This document shows positions 25,805 to 36,212 of a stretch of DNA of 64,000 bases, one piece after another. Below the pieces are notes generated by a model. It was not told where the DNA came from. It did no database searches and saw nothing but the letters and a program-made list of their open reading frames with translations. Within the stretch, counting starts at the first letter, position 1. Every line of letters starts with the position of its first letter. A program made the translations under genes and the position numbers. The DNA is from Methylobacterium sp. Leaf125 (GTDB lineage: Bacteria; Pseudomonadota; Alphaproteobacteria; Rhizobiales; Beijerinckiaceae), in NCBI RefSeq assembly GCF_001423085.1, contig NZ_LMNU01000023.1, positions 100 to 64,099 of the forward strand. The letters run 5' to 3'.

Positions 25805-26763
25805 GCGCGTCCGTACAGGAGTCCCCCCTCCTCCCGCCGGCGCCCGTGAAGCGCTCGGCCCTGGCCCGCTTCCTCGATTCCGACGTCTATGCCAGCTTCC
25901 GCCGCTCGAAGCTGGCCATGGGCGCCTTCGCGGTGACGCTGCTCTTCGCCCTCCTGGCGCTGGCGGCCCCCTGGATCTCGCCGCAGAATCCCTACGACCC
26001 GGCCCAGCTCGAGCTCATCAACTCCAACCTGCCCCCGATCTGGTACGCCGATGGCCTCGCGCCCTTCACCCTCGGCACCGACGACCAGGGCCGCGACGTG
26101 CTCTCGGCGGTGTTCTACGGCCTCCGGCTGTCCCTGGTGGTGGGGCTCCTTGGCGTCCTGGTCTCGGGTGTCCTCGGCATCCTGCTCGGGCTGATCGCGG
26201 GCTATTTCGGGGGCTTCGTCGATACGCTGATCATGCGTATCGCCGACGTGCAGCTCACCTTCCCGGCGATCCTCATCGCCCTGGTGGTGGACGGCGTCGC
26301 CAAGGCAGCCCTGGGCAGCCAGATGGACACGAACGCCGCCATCGGGCTCATCGTGCTCTCGATCGGGCTGTCGTTCTGGGTGCAGTACGCCCGCACCGTC
26401 CGGTCCTCGGTTCTGGTCGAGAAGAACAAGGACTACGTCCAGGCCGGGCGGCTCATCGGCCTGTCCTCGCCGGTGATCATGGTGCGGCACGTCCTGCCCA
26501 ACGTCCTCGGCCCGGTCTTCGTCATCGCCACCATCAACCTGGCGCTGGCCATCATCACCGAGGCGACCCTGTCCTTCCTGGGCACCGGCCTGCCCGACTC
26601 GATGCCCTCCCTCGGCACCCTGATCCGCACCGGCAACCGCTTCCTGTTCTCCGGCGAATGGTGGATCGTCGCCTTCCCGGGCCTGGCGCTCGCCGGCCTC
26701 GTCCTGGCGATCAATCTGCTCGGCGACTGGCTGCGCGACGCCCTGAACCCCAAGCTGCAGTAA
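25801..26763 (+). CDS. ABC transporter permease, DppC type
   Basis: Second channel subunit, 320 residues. An N-terminal cytosolic segment is followed by a hydrophobic helix (AMGAFAVTLLFALLALAAPW), the family's periplasmic region (TLGTDDQGRDVLSAVFYGLR) and four or five more helices. The EAA loop is visible around KDYVQAGRLIGLSSPVIMVRH. ATG 25801 overlaps the stop of the DppB-type gene, so the two permeases are translationally coupled. Confidence 0.93.
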   Translation: MSASVQESPLLPPAPVKRSALARFLDSDVYASFRRSKLAMGAFAVTLLFALLALAAPWISPQNPYDPAQLELINSNLPPIWYADGLAPFTLGTDDQGRDVLSAVFYGLRLSLVVGLLGVLVSGVLGILLGLIAGYFGGFVDTLIMRIADVQLTFPAILIALVVDGVAKAALGSQMDTNAAIGLIVLSIGLSFWVQYARTVRSSVLVEKNKDYVQAGRLIGLSSPVIMVRHVLPNVLGPVFVIATINLALAIITEATLSFLGTGLPDSMPSLGTLIRTGNRFLFSGEWWIVAFPGLALAGLVLAINLLGDWLRDALNPKLQ

Positions 26764-26787
26764 CCGCGACGCCATGACAGATCTGAC

Positions 26788-27767
26788 ATGACAGAGCCCG
26801 TTCTCTCGGTCCGCAACCTGCGCGTCGCCTTCGCGGGTCGGCGCGGCACCCTCACGGCCATCGACGACGTCTCGTTCGACATCGCCCGGGGCGAGATCCT
26901 CGGGGTCGTCGGCGAATCCGGGGCGGGCAAGTCGGTGACCGGCTCGGCCGTCATCGGCCTGATCGATCCCCCCGGCGCCATCGTGGGCGGCGAGATCCGG
27001 CTGCAGGGCGAGCGCATCGATACCCTGTCGCCCGAAGCCATGCGGCGCATCCGGGGCCGGCGCATCGGCATGATCTTCCAGGATCCGCTGACGAGCCTCA
27101 ACCCACTCTATCGCGTCGGTCGGCAGATCGTGGAGACCATCCGCACCCATACCGACCTGTCCGAGAAGGCCGCGCGCCACCGCGCCATCGACCTCCTGGC
27201 AGAGGTCGGCATCCCGGCGCCGGAGCGGCGGATCGACGGCTACCCGCATGAATTCTCCGGCGGCATGCGCCAGCGCGTGGTGATCGCCCTGGCCCTGGCC
27301 GCCGAGCCGGAGCTCATCATCGCCGACGAGCCCACCACGGCCCTCGACGTCTCGGTTCAGGCCCAGATCATCGCGCTCCTGAAGCGCCTCGGCACCGAGC
27401 GCGGCACCGCCGTGATGCTGGTGACCCACGACATGGGCGTGATCGCGGAGGCCGCCGACCGGGTGGCCGTGATGTATTCGGGCCGCATCGCCGAGATCGG
27501 CCCCGTGCGCGACGTGGTGCAGAACCCGCTGCATCCCTACGCCAAGGGCCTGATGGGGGCGATCCCGACCCTGGCCCAGGAGACCGACCGCCTCGCCCAG
27601 ATCCCCGGCTCGATGCCGCGGCTCTCGAACATCCCGAAGGGCTGCGCCTTCAACCCGCGCTGCCCTTCCGTCTTCGCCCGCTGCGTGGTGGAGCGGCCCG
27701 ATCCGATTTCGGTGGGCGCACACCGGGTCGCCTGCCACCTCTACGATCGTTCGGAGGCCTCCGCCGC

Positions 27768-27771
<4 letters not shown>
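26788..27771 (+). CDS. ABC transporter ATP-binding protein, DppD type
   Basis: Cytosolic ATPase of 327 residues that powers import. Walker A is GESGAGKS, the signature is [11 protein letters not shown] and Walker B is [12 protein letters not shown], all intact. The C-terminal oligopeptide-transporter segment with Cys residues (GCAFNPRCP) is present. ATG 26788 is the only sensible start; an upstream ATG at 26774 runs into a stop. It overlaps the next ATPase gene in an ATGA. Confidence 0.94.
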
Positions 27772-28802
<1,031 letters not shown>

Positions 28803-28841
28803 GGGTCGGTGGCCCGCGCGAGCGCGTTCCAGAGCCAGAGC

Positions 28842-30335
28842 ATGAACACAGACCCATCCATCGCCGCGGCCGAACCGGCGGCGGGCGAAGCCCCCGACAA
28901 CGACATCCTCAGCCTCGGGGCCGTCGACCTCTCGGCCGCGATCCACTCCCGGCGCGTCTCCTGCGTCGAGGTCATGACCGCCTGTCTCGATCAGATCGAT
29001 CGGCTCAATCCCACGGTCAACGCCATCGTGGCGCTGCGCGACCGGGGCGAGCTCCTGGCCGCGGCCGAGGAACGCGACGGACAGGCGGCACGCGGAGAAT
29101 TCCTCGGACCGCTGCATGGATTTCCCCACGCGGTGAAGGACATCGATGCCGTCAAGGGCTTGCCCTTCACGCAGGGGTCGCCGATTTTTCGCGACCGCAT
29201 CGCGGCGGCCGATTCGATCATGGTCAAGCGCGTGCGCAAGGCCGGCGCGATCTTCACGGGCCGGACCAACATGCCGGAATTCGGCCTCGGCTCGCAGACC
29301 TTCAATCCGGTCTACGGCGCCACCCGCAACGCCTATGATCCGACCAAGACCTCCGGTGGCTCCAGCGGCGGCGCGGCGGTGGCGGTGGCCCTCCACATGC
29401 AGCCCGTCGCCGACGGCAGCGACCATGCCGGCTCCCTGCGCAACCCGCCCGCCTTCAACAACCTGTTCGGGCTGCGCACCGGCTACGGGCGCATCCCGAT
29501 CGAGACCAAGGACGCCTTCACCCCCGGCCTCGGGGTCTCGGGCGGGATCGGGCGCTCCCCGGCCGATATCGGACTGCTGCTCTCGGTCCAGGCCGGCTAC
29601 GACGCGCGGGTGCCCTACGCCAACACGCAGGACCCCGCGATCTTCACGGAGGACCTGAAGCGAGATTTCAGCGGTGCCCGGATCGCCTGGTTCGACGATC
29701 TCGGCGGCTACCTGCCCTTCGAGCCGGGCGTGCTCGACCTCGATCGCAGCGCCCTCTCGGCCTTCGAGACGCTGGGCGCCAAGGTCGAGTGGGATCGCCC
29801 GCGCTTCGACATGGGCAAGGTCTGGCGCGACTGGCTCACCCTCCGGGCCTGGATGACCGCCTCGAACCTGCGTCCGCTCTACGACGAGCCGGCCTACCGG
29901 GCGCAACTGAAGCCGGAGGCGGTCTGGGAGGTGGAGCGCGGCCTCGCGCTCACCGCCGATCAGGTCGCGGCCGCCCAGGAGGGCCGCACCGCCTGGTACG
30001 AGGCCGTGCGCCGGTTCCAGGAGCGCTACGACTTCCTCCTCATGCCCTCGACCCAGGTCTTCCCCTTCGACGTGGAGGAGCGCTGGCCGAAGGTCGTCGG
30101 CGGCCGGGCGATGGACACCTACCACCGCTGGATGGAGGCGACGATCCCCGTGACCATGAGCGGCCTGCCCGCCCTCAACGTGCCGGCGGGCTTCGACCCG
30201 GCCGGGCGCCCGTCCGGCATCCAGATCGTCGGCCCCAACAACGGCGAGCGCGCCTGCCTCCAGCTCGGCGCCGCCTACGATGCCGCGACCCGCTGGGTGA
30301 CCCGGCGCAAGCCCGCGCTGCTGAACCCCTCCTGA
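28842..30335 (+). CDS. Amidase (amidase-signature family)
   Basis: A 497-residue Ser-cisSer-Lys hydrolase that cleaves an amide to acid and ammonia or amine. The catalytic Lys is in HAVKDID, the Gly/Ser-rich loop with the cis-Ser is GGSSGGAAVAVA, and the nucleophilic Ser is in GSLRNPP. No signal peptide is seen, so it acts in the cytosol on imported substrate. ATG 28842 is preferred; a GTG at 28809 would add 11 unsupported residues. Its place directly after an importer suggests it works on the transported compound. Confidence 0.9.
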   Translation: MNTDPSIAAAEPAAGEAPDNDILSLGAVDLSAAIHSRRVSCVEVMTACLDQIDRLNPTVNAIVALRDRGELLAAAEERDGQAARGEFLGPLHGFPHAVKDIDAVKGLPFTQGSPIFRDRIAAADSIMVKRVRKAGAIFTGRTNMPEFGLGSQTFNPVYGATRNAYDPTKTSGGSSGGAAVAVALHMQPVADGSDHAGSLRNPPAFNNLFGLRTGYGRIPIETKDAFTPGLGVSGGIGRSPADIGLLLSVQAGYDARVPYANTQDPAIFTEDLKRDFSGARIAWFDDLGGYLPFEPGVLDLDRSALSAFETLGAKVEWDRPRFDMGKVWRDWLTLRAWMTASNLRPLYDEPAYRAQLKPEAVWEVERGLALTADQVAAAQEGRTAWYEAVRRFQERYDFLLMPSTQVFPFDVEERWPKVVGGRAMDTYHRWMEATIPVTMSGLPALNVPAGFDPAGRPSGIQIVGPNNGERACLQLGAAYDAATRWVTRRKPALLNPS

Positions 30336-30368
30336 TCGTTCTCCCGAGATTCGCCTTCGAGACCCCCG

Positions 30369-31262
30369 ATGACCGATACGCCCGCGCCGCATCACGGCCG
30401 CTACGCCTACAGCGCCCTGCCCGACCGGCCGGTCTACGACTGGCCCGGGGGCAAGCGCCTCGCGGTCTATCTCGGGCTCAACCTCGAGGGCTTCGATTTC
30501 GGCCGGGGCCTGGGCGCCGAACTCGCGCCGGGCGGCCCGCAACCGGACGTGCTGAATTACGCCTGGCGCGACTGGGGCAACCGGGTCGGCGCCTGGCGGA
30601 TCAAGGAGACCCTCGACGCCCTGGAGATGCCCGCCAGCGTTCTCGTCAACAGCCGGCTCTACGCCGATTGTCCCGGCCTGATCGAGGCGTTCCGGGCGCG
30701 CGGCGACGAGATCGTCGGGCATGGCCGCACCAACACCGAGCGCCAGGGCGACCGGGAGGAGGCCGAGGAGCGGGCCCTCATCGCCGAGGCCACCGCGATC
30801 CTGACCGCGCAGGAGGGCAAGCCGCCGAAGGGCTGGCTCGGACCCTGGATCTCGCAGAGCCGTCGGACGCCGGACCTCCTCGCCGAGGCGGGCTACACCT
30901 ACTTGCTCGACTGGTGCCACGACGACCAGCCGACCTGGTTTTCCACCCGCGACGGCGGGCGCATCCTCGCCGTGCCCTACCCGCAGGAATTGAACGACAT
31001 CCCCGCCATCGTCGCGCGCAAGGAGACCGGCCAGCAATTCGCCGACGCCATCGTCGAGGCCTTCGACGAGATGCTGGAGCAGTCGCGCACCGCCCCCCTG
31101 GTGATGGGCATCGCCCTGCATCCCTACATCGTCGGCCAGCCGCACCGCCTGCGGCCCCTGCGGCGCGCCCTCGCCCACATCGCGGCCCGCCGCGACGCGA
31201 TCTGGCTCACCACCGCCGGCGGCATCGCCGCCTTCGCGGCGGAGAGCGGGACCGCTCTCTGA
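30369..31262 (+). CDS. Polysaccharide-deacetylase-fold hydrolase, PuuE-like
   Basis: A 297-residue NodB-fold protein without a signal peptide. Its motifs differ from classical chitin deacetylases: the region of the usual metal-binding TFDD reads LGLNLEGFDF and the H-x3-H motif reads GHGRTNTER. Segments GWLGPWISQSRRTPDLL, PYPQELNDIP and ALHPYIVGQP match the arrangement of PuuE-type allantoinases, which are reported to work without metal. It may hydrolyse a ureide or other cytosolic amide rather than a polysaccharide. It follows the amidase by 33 bases in the same direction and probably belongs to the same catabolic unit. The substrate is unknown. Confidence 0.8.
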   Translation: MTDTPAPHHGRYAYSALPDRPVYDWPGGKRLAVYLGLNLEGFDFGRGLGAELAPGGPQPDVLNYAWRDWGNRVGAWRIKETLDALEMPASVLVNSRLYADCPGLIEAFRARGDEIVGHGRTNTERQGDREEAEERALIAEATAILTAQEGKPPKGWLGPWISQSRRTPDLLAEAGYTYLLDWCHDDQPTWFSTRDGGRILAVPYPQELNDIPAIVARKETGQQFADAIVEAFDEMLEQSRTAPLVMGIALHPYIVGQPHRLRPLRRALAHIAARRDAIWLTTAGGIAAFAAESGTAL

Positions 31263-31357
31263 CGGCACGCCCGGCGGCCGATCGTTCAGACATCGATCAG
31301 ACAGGGGCCGCTATACGGACGGCTCGCGTTTCCCGAACGCTCCTGCCGAGCCCGCCC

Positions 31358-32104
31358 ATGCATGCCGACGCCTTCCTCGCCGCCGCCGAACGCCTGCCGG
31401 TCGCGGATCTCGACGCCCTGACCGGCGGCAAGGGCGTGGTGGTGGTGGCGCCCCACCCCGACGACGAGAGCCTCGGCTGCGGCGGCCTCATGGCCGAGGC
31501 CCGCGCCCGGGGTCGCGAGGTCCGCGTCGTCATCGTCAGCGACGGGTGCGGCTCGCACACGCATTCGGCGCTCTATCCGCCGGCCAAACTGCGTGACCTG
31601 CGCGAAACGGAGACGGTCGACGCTGTTGGTATACTGGGCGTATTTCAGGAGTCCGTGACCTTTCTCCGCCTGCCCGATGCCGGTGTTCCGAGCGCCGGTC
31701 CGATCGCGGAAGCGGCCGCCGCCCGGATCGCCGCGATCGCCCGCGATGCCGATGCCGGCGCCGTCTGCGTGACTTGGGGCCACGATCCCCATTGCGACCA
31801 CCAGGCCGCCGCCGCCATCGTCCGCCTGGCGCGGGCGCATCTCGGTCCGATCCGGATTTTCGCTTATCCCGTCTGGGGTTGGACCCTGCCCGAGGGCACC
31901 GAGGTCGGCCCGGCGCCCACCGGTCTGCGCCTCGATGTCGGGGCCCACCGCGCCGCGAAGACCGCCGCGATCGGCGCCCATCGCTCCCAGACCACCGATC
32001 TCATCTCCGACGACCCGACGGGCTTTCGCCTGGAGCCGGCGATGGTCGCCCGCTTCACCGGCCCCTACGAGATCTTCGTCGCCATGGACGCACCCACCCC
32101 GTGA
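31358..32104 (+). CDS. PIG-L family zinc deacetylase
   Basis: A 248-residue deacetylase of the GlcNAc-PI/MshB-like family. The zinc motif PHPDDESLGCGG is near residues 33-44 and the second His motif is HCDHQAA. Such enzymes remove acetyl groups from GlcNAc-containing glycolipids or small glycosides. ATG 31358 is the first start with the family N-terminus. Its TGA overlaps the GTG of the next glycosyltransferase gene, so they are coupled. It opens a five-gene glycan cluster. Confidence 0.9.
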   Translation: MHADAFLAAAERLPVADLDALTGGKGVVVVAPHPDDESLGCGGLMAEARARGREVRVVIVSDGCGSHTHSALYPPAKLRDLRETETVDAVGILGVFQESVTFLRLPDAGVPSAGPIAEAAAARIAAIARDADAGAVCVTWGHDPHCDHQAAAAIVRLARAHLGPIRIFAYPVWGWTLPEGTEVGPAPTGLRLDVGAHRAAKTAAIGAHRSQTTDLISDDPTGFRLEPAMVARFTGPYEIFVAMDAPTP

Positions 32105-32955
32105 TCGCCGACACCACCCTCATCACCCTGAACAAGGGCCGCGACGCCCATCTCGCCCGCCTGCTCGAAGGCGTCGCGCGAGGTCCACATCCGGAGGCCT
32201 GCGTCATCGTCGAGATGGGTGCCGAACCCGCCCCCCTGCCGGATTACGGTTTTCCCATCCGCCGTATCGTCCTCGGCAGTGATGGCCTGCCCCTGGCTCG
32301 AGCCCGCAATGCCGGCCGCCAAGCCGCCGGCACCGAGCGGCTCATCTTCCTCGACGTGGATTGCATTCCCTCGGCGGATCTTGTGCCGCGCCTCAGCGCC
32401 GATCTGGCCGAGGCCGATGGGTTGATCTGCTGCGAGATTCGCTATCTGCCAGCGGGCGCTGTCGGGGACGGATGGACGGAAGCCGGACTGCGCGCGGTGG
32501 GCCACGCCCATCCCGTCCGTCAGTTCCCAGCCGAGGGACTGACCCGGACCGACAATGCCGGGCTGTTCTGGTCCTTGGCCTTCGGCGTCCGGGCAACGAC
32601 CTTCGACCGCCTCGGCGGCTTCGACGAGGCGTTCGACGGCTACGGCGCGGAGGACACCGACCTCGCCTTTCGCGCCGATGCCCTCGGAATCCCCGTGCTG
32701 TTCAGCGCAGGCGGGCAAGCCTTCCACCAGCATCACCTCGCCTGCGATCCGCCGTTGCAGCACTTCGACGACATCGTCCGGAACGCGACGCGCTTTCGCG
32801 CACGGCACGGTCTCTGGCCCATGGACGGATGGCTCGACGCCTTTGCCGCGCGCGGCCTCATCAACACGCAGTGGCGCGACGATCTCATCGTCTTGCGCCA
32901 ACCCGGTGCCAACGAGATTGCCGCGACGCGGCTTTCTGCAGACCGTCCCTTCTGA
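32101..32955 (+). CDS. Glycosyltransferase family 2 with galactosyltransferase-like C-terminus
   Basis: A 284-residue GT-A enzyme. The metal-binding DxD is in LIFLDVDCIP. The C-terminal half has the GGFDEAFDGYGAEDTDLAFR segment typical of the GT7-type C-terminal domain. GTG 32101 overlaps the PIG-L stop (GTGA). No membrane segment is seen. It probably adds a sugar to the product of the PIG-L enzyme or to a lipid acceptor. It converges with the next gene. Confidence 0.87.
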   Translation: MIADTTLITLNKGRDAHLARLLEGVARGPHPEACVIVEMGAEPAPLPDYGFPIRRIVLGSDGLPLARARNAGRQAAGTERLIFLDVDCIPSADLVPRLSADLAEADGLICCEIRYLPAGAVGDGWTEAGLRAVGHAHPVRQFPAEGLTRTDNAGLFWSLAFGVRATTFDRLGGFDEAFDGYGAEDTDLAFRADALGIPVLFSAGGQAFHQHHLACDPPLQHFDDIVRNATRFRARHGLWPMDGWLDAFAARGLINTQWRDDLIVLRQPGANEIAATRLSADRPF

Positions 32956-32966
32956 GATCTCGGCGC

Positions 32967-34028
32967 CTAACGGCGACGAGCGTCGAGGCGATCCGCCATG
33001 TCGCCGATGAAAGAGACGGTGCGGGCGATCACGCCCGGCCGGGTCAGTCCGCCGATGACGCCGGGATCGAGCCGTTCCGCGGCCGCGATGATCGCCGGCC
33101 ACGCGGCAGGCTCGGGCCAGGACTCGCAATGCAGTGCCGCGCCCATCGCGGAAAGGGCGCGCGATTTTTCGATCTGCTCATCGAACGCTCGTGGTTCGGG
33201 AAGGCAGATGAAGCGCTTTCCCGCCGCCGAGACCGCCGATACGACCCCGTCGCCACCTCCGCCGACCACCAGATCGGCTCGGGCGAGATAGGGGGCTGGA
33301 TCGCCGACCCATCCGTGCAGGTGCAGGTTCGGCGGAATATCCGTCCCCCCGCCGTCGACAGGACCGAGTACGTGCCAGTGGCGATCCGGCACGGCCGTCG
33401 CGGCCGCAACGAGATCCGCCCTGTGCCCACCCGTCCCGCCGCGCCCATAGATGACGAGGATCGATCCATCCGCCTTCGTCGACCGGCTCGCGGCAGGCTC
33501 ACCGGAGAGCAGTCCGGCATAGAACGTCTTGGCGCGAACCCATTCCGGCATCTCGGCCGAGTCGAGTTCGGGCGGGAAGAACGCGAGCAGGCGCTCAGCG
33601 CTTCGGAAGGCTTCGAGATGCGGGATGTCCGTGCGTGTACCGGCAAGCCGAACGACCAAGGTCGGCACGGACATCAGGCGTGCGAACAGAGCAATTTCCA
33701 CCGACACATCGACGATAATCAGCGCGGGATCTGCGGCGTCCATCCAAGCCGCGAGGCGGCCCATTCGCGCGCGCACATTGTCGGCGCCGACAGGCGCATA
33801 GTGCAAGCCATGCGGGCGCTCGGCTGATCCGTCTCGCCCATCGAAGTCGCTGCCAACCCGATCATCGGGCAGCTCGAGAACTGAACCCGGTGCCTCGCCG
33901 GTGTCGAAATTCGAAAGCGTTCCGACCAACGTCATCGGGCGATCGAGCGCCCGAGCGATCAGGCAGGCGCGCTGCCAATGTCCGGCGCCCTGGTGGTGAA
34001 CGTAGTAGCCGACCGGACGCCGACTCAT
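32967..34028 (-). CDS. MurG-like glycosyltransferase (GT-B fold)
   Basis: A 353-residue protein with two Rossmann-like halves. The N-terminus VGYYVHHQGAGHWQRACLIA carries the Gly/His loop of the MurG/UDP-glycosyltransferase group. The nucleotide-sugar region is DLVVGGGGDGVVSAVSAAG followed by FICLPEP. It is not MurG itself: it lacks the MurG signature and lies outside any cell-division cluster. Its 3' end meets the convergent GT2 gene 11 bases away, and its start overlaps the upstream glycosyltransferase stop (ATGA). Confidence 0.8.
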   Translation of the reverse strand: MSRRPVGYYVHHQGAGHWQRACLIARALDRPMTLVGTLSNFDTGEAPGSVLELPDDRVGSDFDGRDGSAERPHGLHYAPVGADNVRARMGRLAAWMDAADPALIIVDVSVEIALFARLMSVPTLVVRLAGTRTDIPHLEAFRSAERLLAFFPPELDSAEMPEWVRAKTFYAGLLSGEPAASRSTKADGSILVIYGRGGTGGHRADLVAAATAVPDRHWHVLGPVDGGGTDIPPNLHLHGWVGDPAPYLARADLVVGGGGDGVVSAVSAAGKRFICLPEPRAFDEQIEKSRALSAMGAALHCESWPEPAAWPAIIAAAERLDPGVIGGLTRPGVIARTVSFIGDMADRLDARRR

Positions 34029-35137
34029 GCGACCTGCGCAGTACGCGCGGGCTGTGATCCGCGCAGCATCGTTTGGAGACCGGTCAAAGCCTCATCGAGA
34101 GGAACCGGGACCGCCTGAGGAATGCCCTCACCCACCTGAGCCTCGACCCGCTCGACGAGCGCGATTCCGTTCGGGCACGTCTCGCAATCGATGGCGGCAA
34201 GGTCGGCGTCGGAAACGCCCATCGCGCGCAGAGCCGCCGCTGTCCCGTCCGGGTGCATGAAGCACTGCGCAAGCCTGCGGCGTCGCTCGATCAGCGCACG
34301 CCAATGAGCCGCCGACGGCAGACTGTAGGTTTCGAGCCCCTGTGCCACCCGTGTCCGGCGAAGCATCTCAGTCGCCATTCCGCCAGTCACGCGGCCGGTT
34401 CCCCGATCGGAAACGGCGATTGAGACCCCGGGACAATGCCGGACGCGTCCGCCGTACCAGCGCACCCGCGCCACCAAAGCGTTGTCTTCACCACAAGGGA
34501 GCATCGGCAACCCACCGACGCGACGATAGAGATCGGCACGCAGGGCAAGGCTGGCGGCGACATGATCGCCGTGACGGGGGGCTGGATCGTGGGTGGGCGG
34601 GTCAAGGACCTCCTCGAGGCGACGCACTGCCACCCAGTACTCCTCAATCCGCGCATGGAGCGTAGCGAGACGAGTGTCACCCGCCGGCGCCTCGCCGTGA
34701 AGCACGAGGCGTCCGCCCACCAGTTCGGCGTTTCGCAACGCGCGGAGATTTGCCGTCACCCAGTCTGCGGGTGCCACAGCGTCGGCATCCGTACTGATGA
34801 GGACGCCCTCGGTGACGCCCTCCTGATCCAACCAGGCGGCACCCGCATCCAGGGCACGACGCCGCGCAGTGCCGACATGGGCGTCGGGTGACGCGATCGT
34901 CGCCTCGATGATCCGCAGCGCGAGGTGCGGAATTTGCGCGTTCTGTTCCAAGGCATACAAGGTCGCCACCGTGTCATCGGTGCAATTGTTTGCGAGAACC
35001 ACGACGCGCAAACACACGCCATCCCCGGTGCCACTCTGCTGGTCGAGAGACCGTATCAGACGGGGCAGTACCTCCGCCTCGTTCCGGGCGGGAACACAGA
35101 CCACCGCGCGAGCGAGAGAAAGATCCGGCTCACGCAT
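34025..35137 (-). CDS. Glycosyltransferase family 2 with C-terminal extension
   Basis: A 370-residue GT-A enzyme. The N-terminus VVCVPARNEAEVLPRLIRSL is the nucleotide-binding start and STDADA gives the metal-binding DxD. A later acidic segment, CGEDNALVARVRWYGG, fits the acceptor region. The last ~110 residues are an extension I cannot assign; it includes a Cys pair (CETCPNG). It overlaps the MurG-like gene downstream (ATGA) and the GT4 gene upstream by 8 bases, so it lies inside a three-gene operon. Confidence 0.86.
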   Translation of the reverse strand: MREPDLSLARAVVCVPARNEAEVLPRLIRSLDQQSGTGDGVCLRVVVLANNCTDDTVATLYALEQNAQIPHLALRIIEATIASPDAHVGTARRRALDAGAAWLDQEGVTEGVLISTDADAVAPADWVTANLRALRNAELVGGRLVLHGEAPAGDTRLATLHARIEEYWVAVRRLEEVLDPPTHDPAPRHGDHVAASLALRADLYRRVGGLPMLPCGEDNALVARVRWYGGRVRHCPGVSIAVSDRGTGRVTGGMATEMLRRTRVAQGLETYSLPSAAHWRALIERRRRLAQCFMHPDGTAAALRAMGVSDADLAAIDCETCPNGIALVERVEAQVGEGIPQAVPVPLDEALTGLQTMLRGSQPARTAQVA

Positions 35138-36212
35138 TGCTAACCCGGGCAGCGACAGCGGTATTGGCTGCCCTCTGAAGCTCCAGAGCGTAGAGGGCTT
35201 CGTACTGATCGGTCATGGTGTCGGCATCGAACAATTGCTCCGCCCGGCGCCGGCAATCGGCGCGGGAGAGGCTGATGGCCTGCTTCACAGCGCGACCGAG
35301 GTCGGCGACATCATCCGCCGCTGCCAAGACACCGCAAGAGGCATCGAGGATGTCGGGGATCGCACCGCGCCGAAACGCCGCCACCGGCGTCCCACAGGCC
35401 AGGAATTCCGCAAGAACGAGCCCGAAGGGCTCCTCCCAGCGCGGCGTGCAGAGAGCGACATGGGCGTTCGCGACATGAGCCGCCAAGGCGTCGTGTCCAA
35501 GATGCCCAAGATAGGTCACATCTTCGCCGAGGCGCGGCGCAATCTCATCATCCCAATAGGCCGGATTAGAGCGTGGCCCCGCAAACTTCAGGGGCAGGCC
35601 GGCGGCGCGCGCCGCATCGATGGCTAGATGAGGCCCCTTCTCGGGCACGAGCCTGCCCATCCAAATCGCGTGCGGCTCGCCCAGCGGCTTCGCTGCGTAG
35701 GCAAAGGCCGTGAGATCGATGCCATTGCCGATTACCTGAGGATCGCCAATCAGGTCATGCCATTCACGGGCGAGCGACGGAGAGACGGCCGCGAACGACA
35801 TATCTCGCGCCCGCGCCCGCACGCCGCGGACGAAGGGCTCGAAAGGTGGCGTATGCAGGGCCGTCACTATCGGAACGGCGAGTTCACCAGCGCGCAGCAG
35901 GGGGAGGAAGTGCAGGCTGTTGTTGTGGACGAAATCGTATCCACCGGACACGACGGCATCCATGATCCTAACATAGGCAGAATTCTCAGCTGCATCGATC
36001 CGGGCTTCCGAAACATCGTCGAACGCGCATCCCGTTGGAGGGCAGACGGCGACCAACCGAAAGTCGCCCTGCGACCCCTCAGACGCGTAGAGCGTCACAT
36101 CGTGGCCGCGAGCCTGGAGGGCTGACGCGAGCAGGTGTGTGTGCATCTCCAACCCTCCCGAGAACGGCTGTGCGATCGGGAACTTGAGATGCGCGATGAT
36201 GGCGATCTTCAC
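35130..36212 (-). CDS. Glycosyltransferase family 4
   Basis: A 360-residue GT-B enzyme. The N-terminus (after GTG 36212) reads KIAIIAHLKFPI then FSGGLEMHTHLL, the usual acceptor-side Gly loop. The donor-side motifs are GRLVPEKGPHLAID and the E-x7-E stretch EEPFGLVLAEF followed by CGTPVAAF. GTG 36212 is preferred because the protein then begins as the family does; a GTG at 36281 would add 23 residues. It is the first gene of the leftward operon and faces the AT-rich gap. Confidence 0.87.
   Translation of the reverse strand: MKIAIIAHLKFPIAQPFSGGLEMHTHLLASALQARGHDVTLYASEGSQGDFRLVAVCPPTGCAFDDVSEARIDAAENSAYVRIMDAVVSGGYDFVHNNSLHFLPLLRAGELAVPIVTALHTPPFEPFVRGVRARARDMSFAAVSPSLAREWHDLIGDPQVIGNGIDLTAFAYAAKPLGEPHAIWMGRLVPEKGPHLAIDAARAAGLPLKFAGPRSNPAYWDDEIAPRLGEDVTYLGHLGHDALAAHVANAHVALCTPRWEEPFGLVLAEFLACGTPVAAFRRGAIPDILDASCGVLAAADDVADLGRAVKQAISLSRADCRRRAEQLFDADTMTDQYEALYALELQRAANTAVAARVSNA

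Noticed and set aside
25753..27738. 661-codon antisense frame over permease and ATPase genes
   Set aside because: Same shadow-frame pattern, with no ribosome-binding site or domain.
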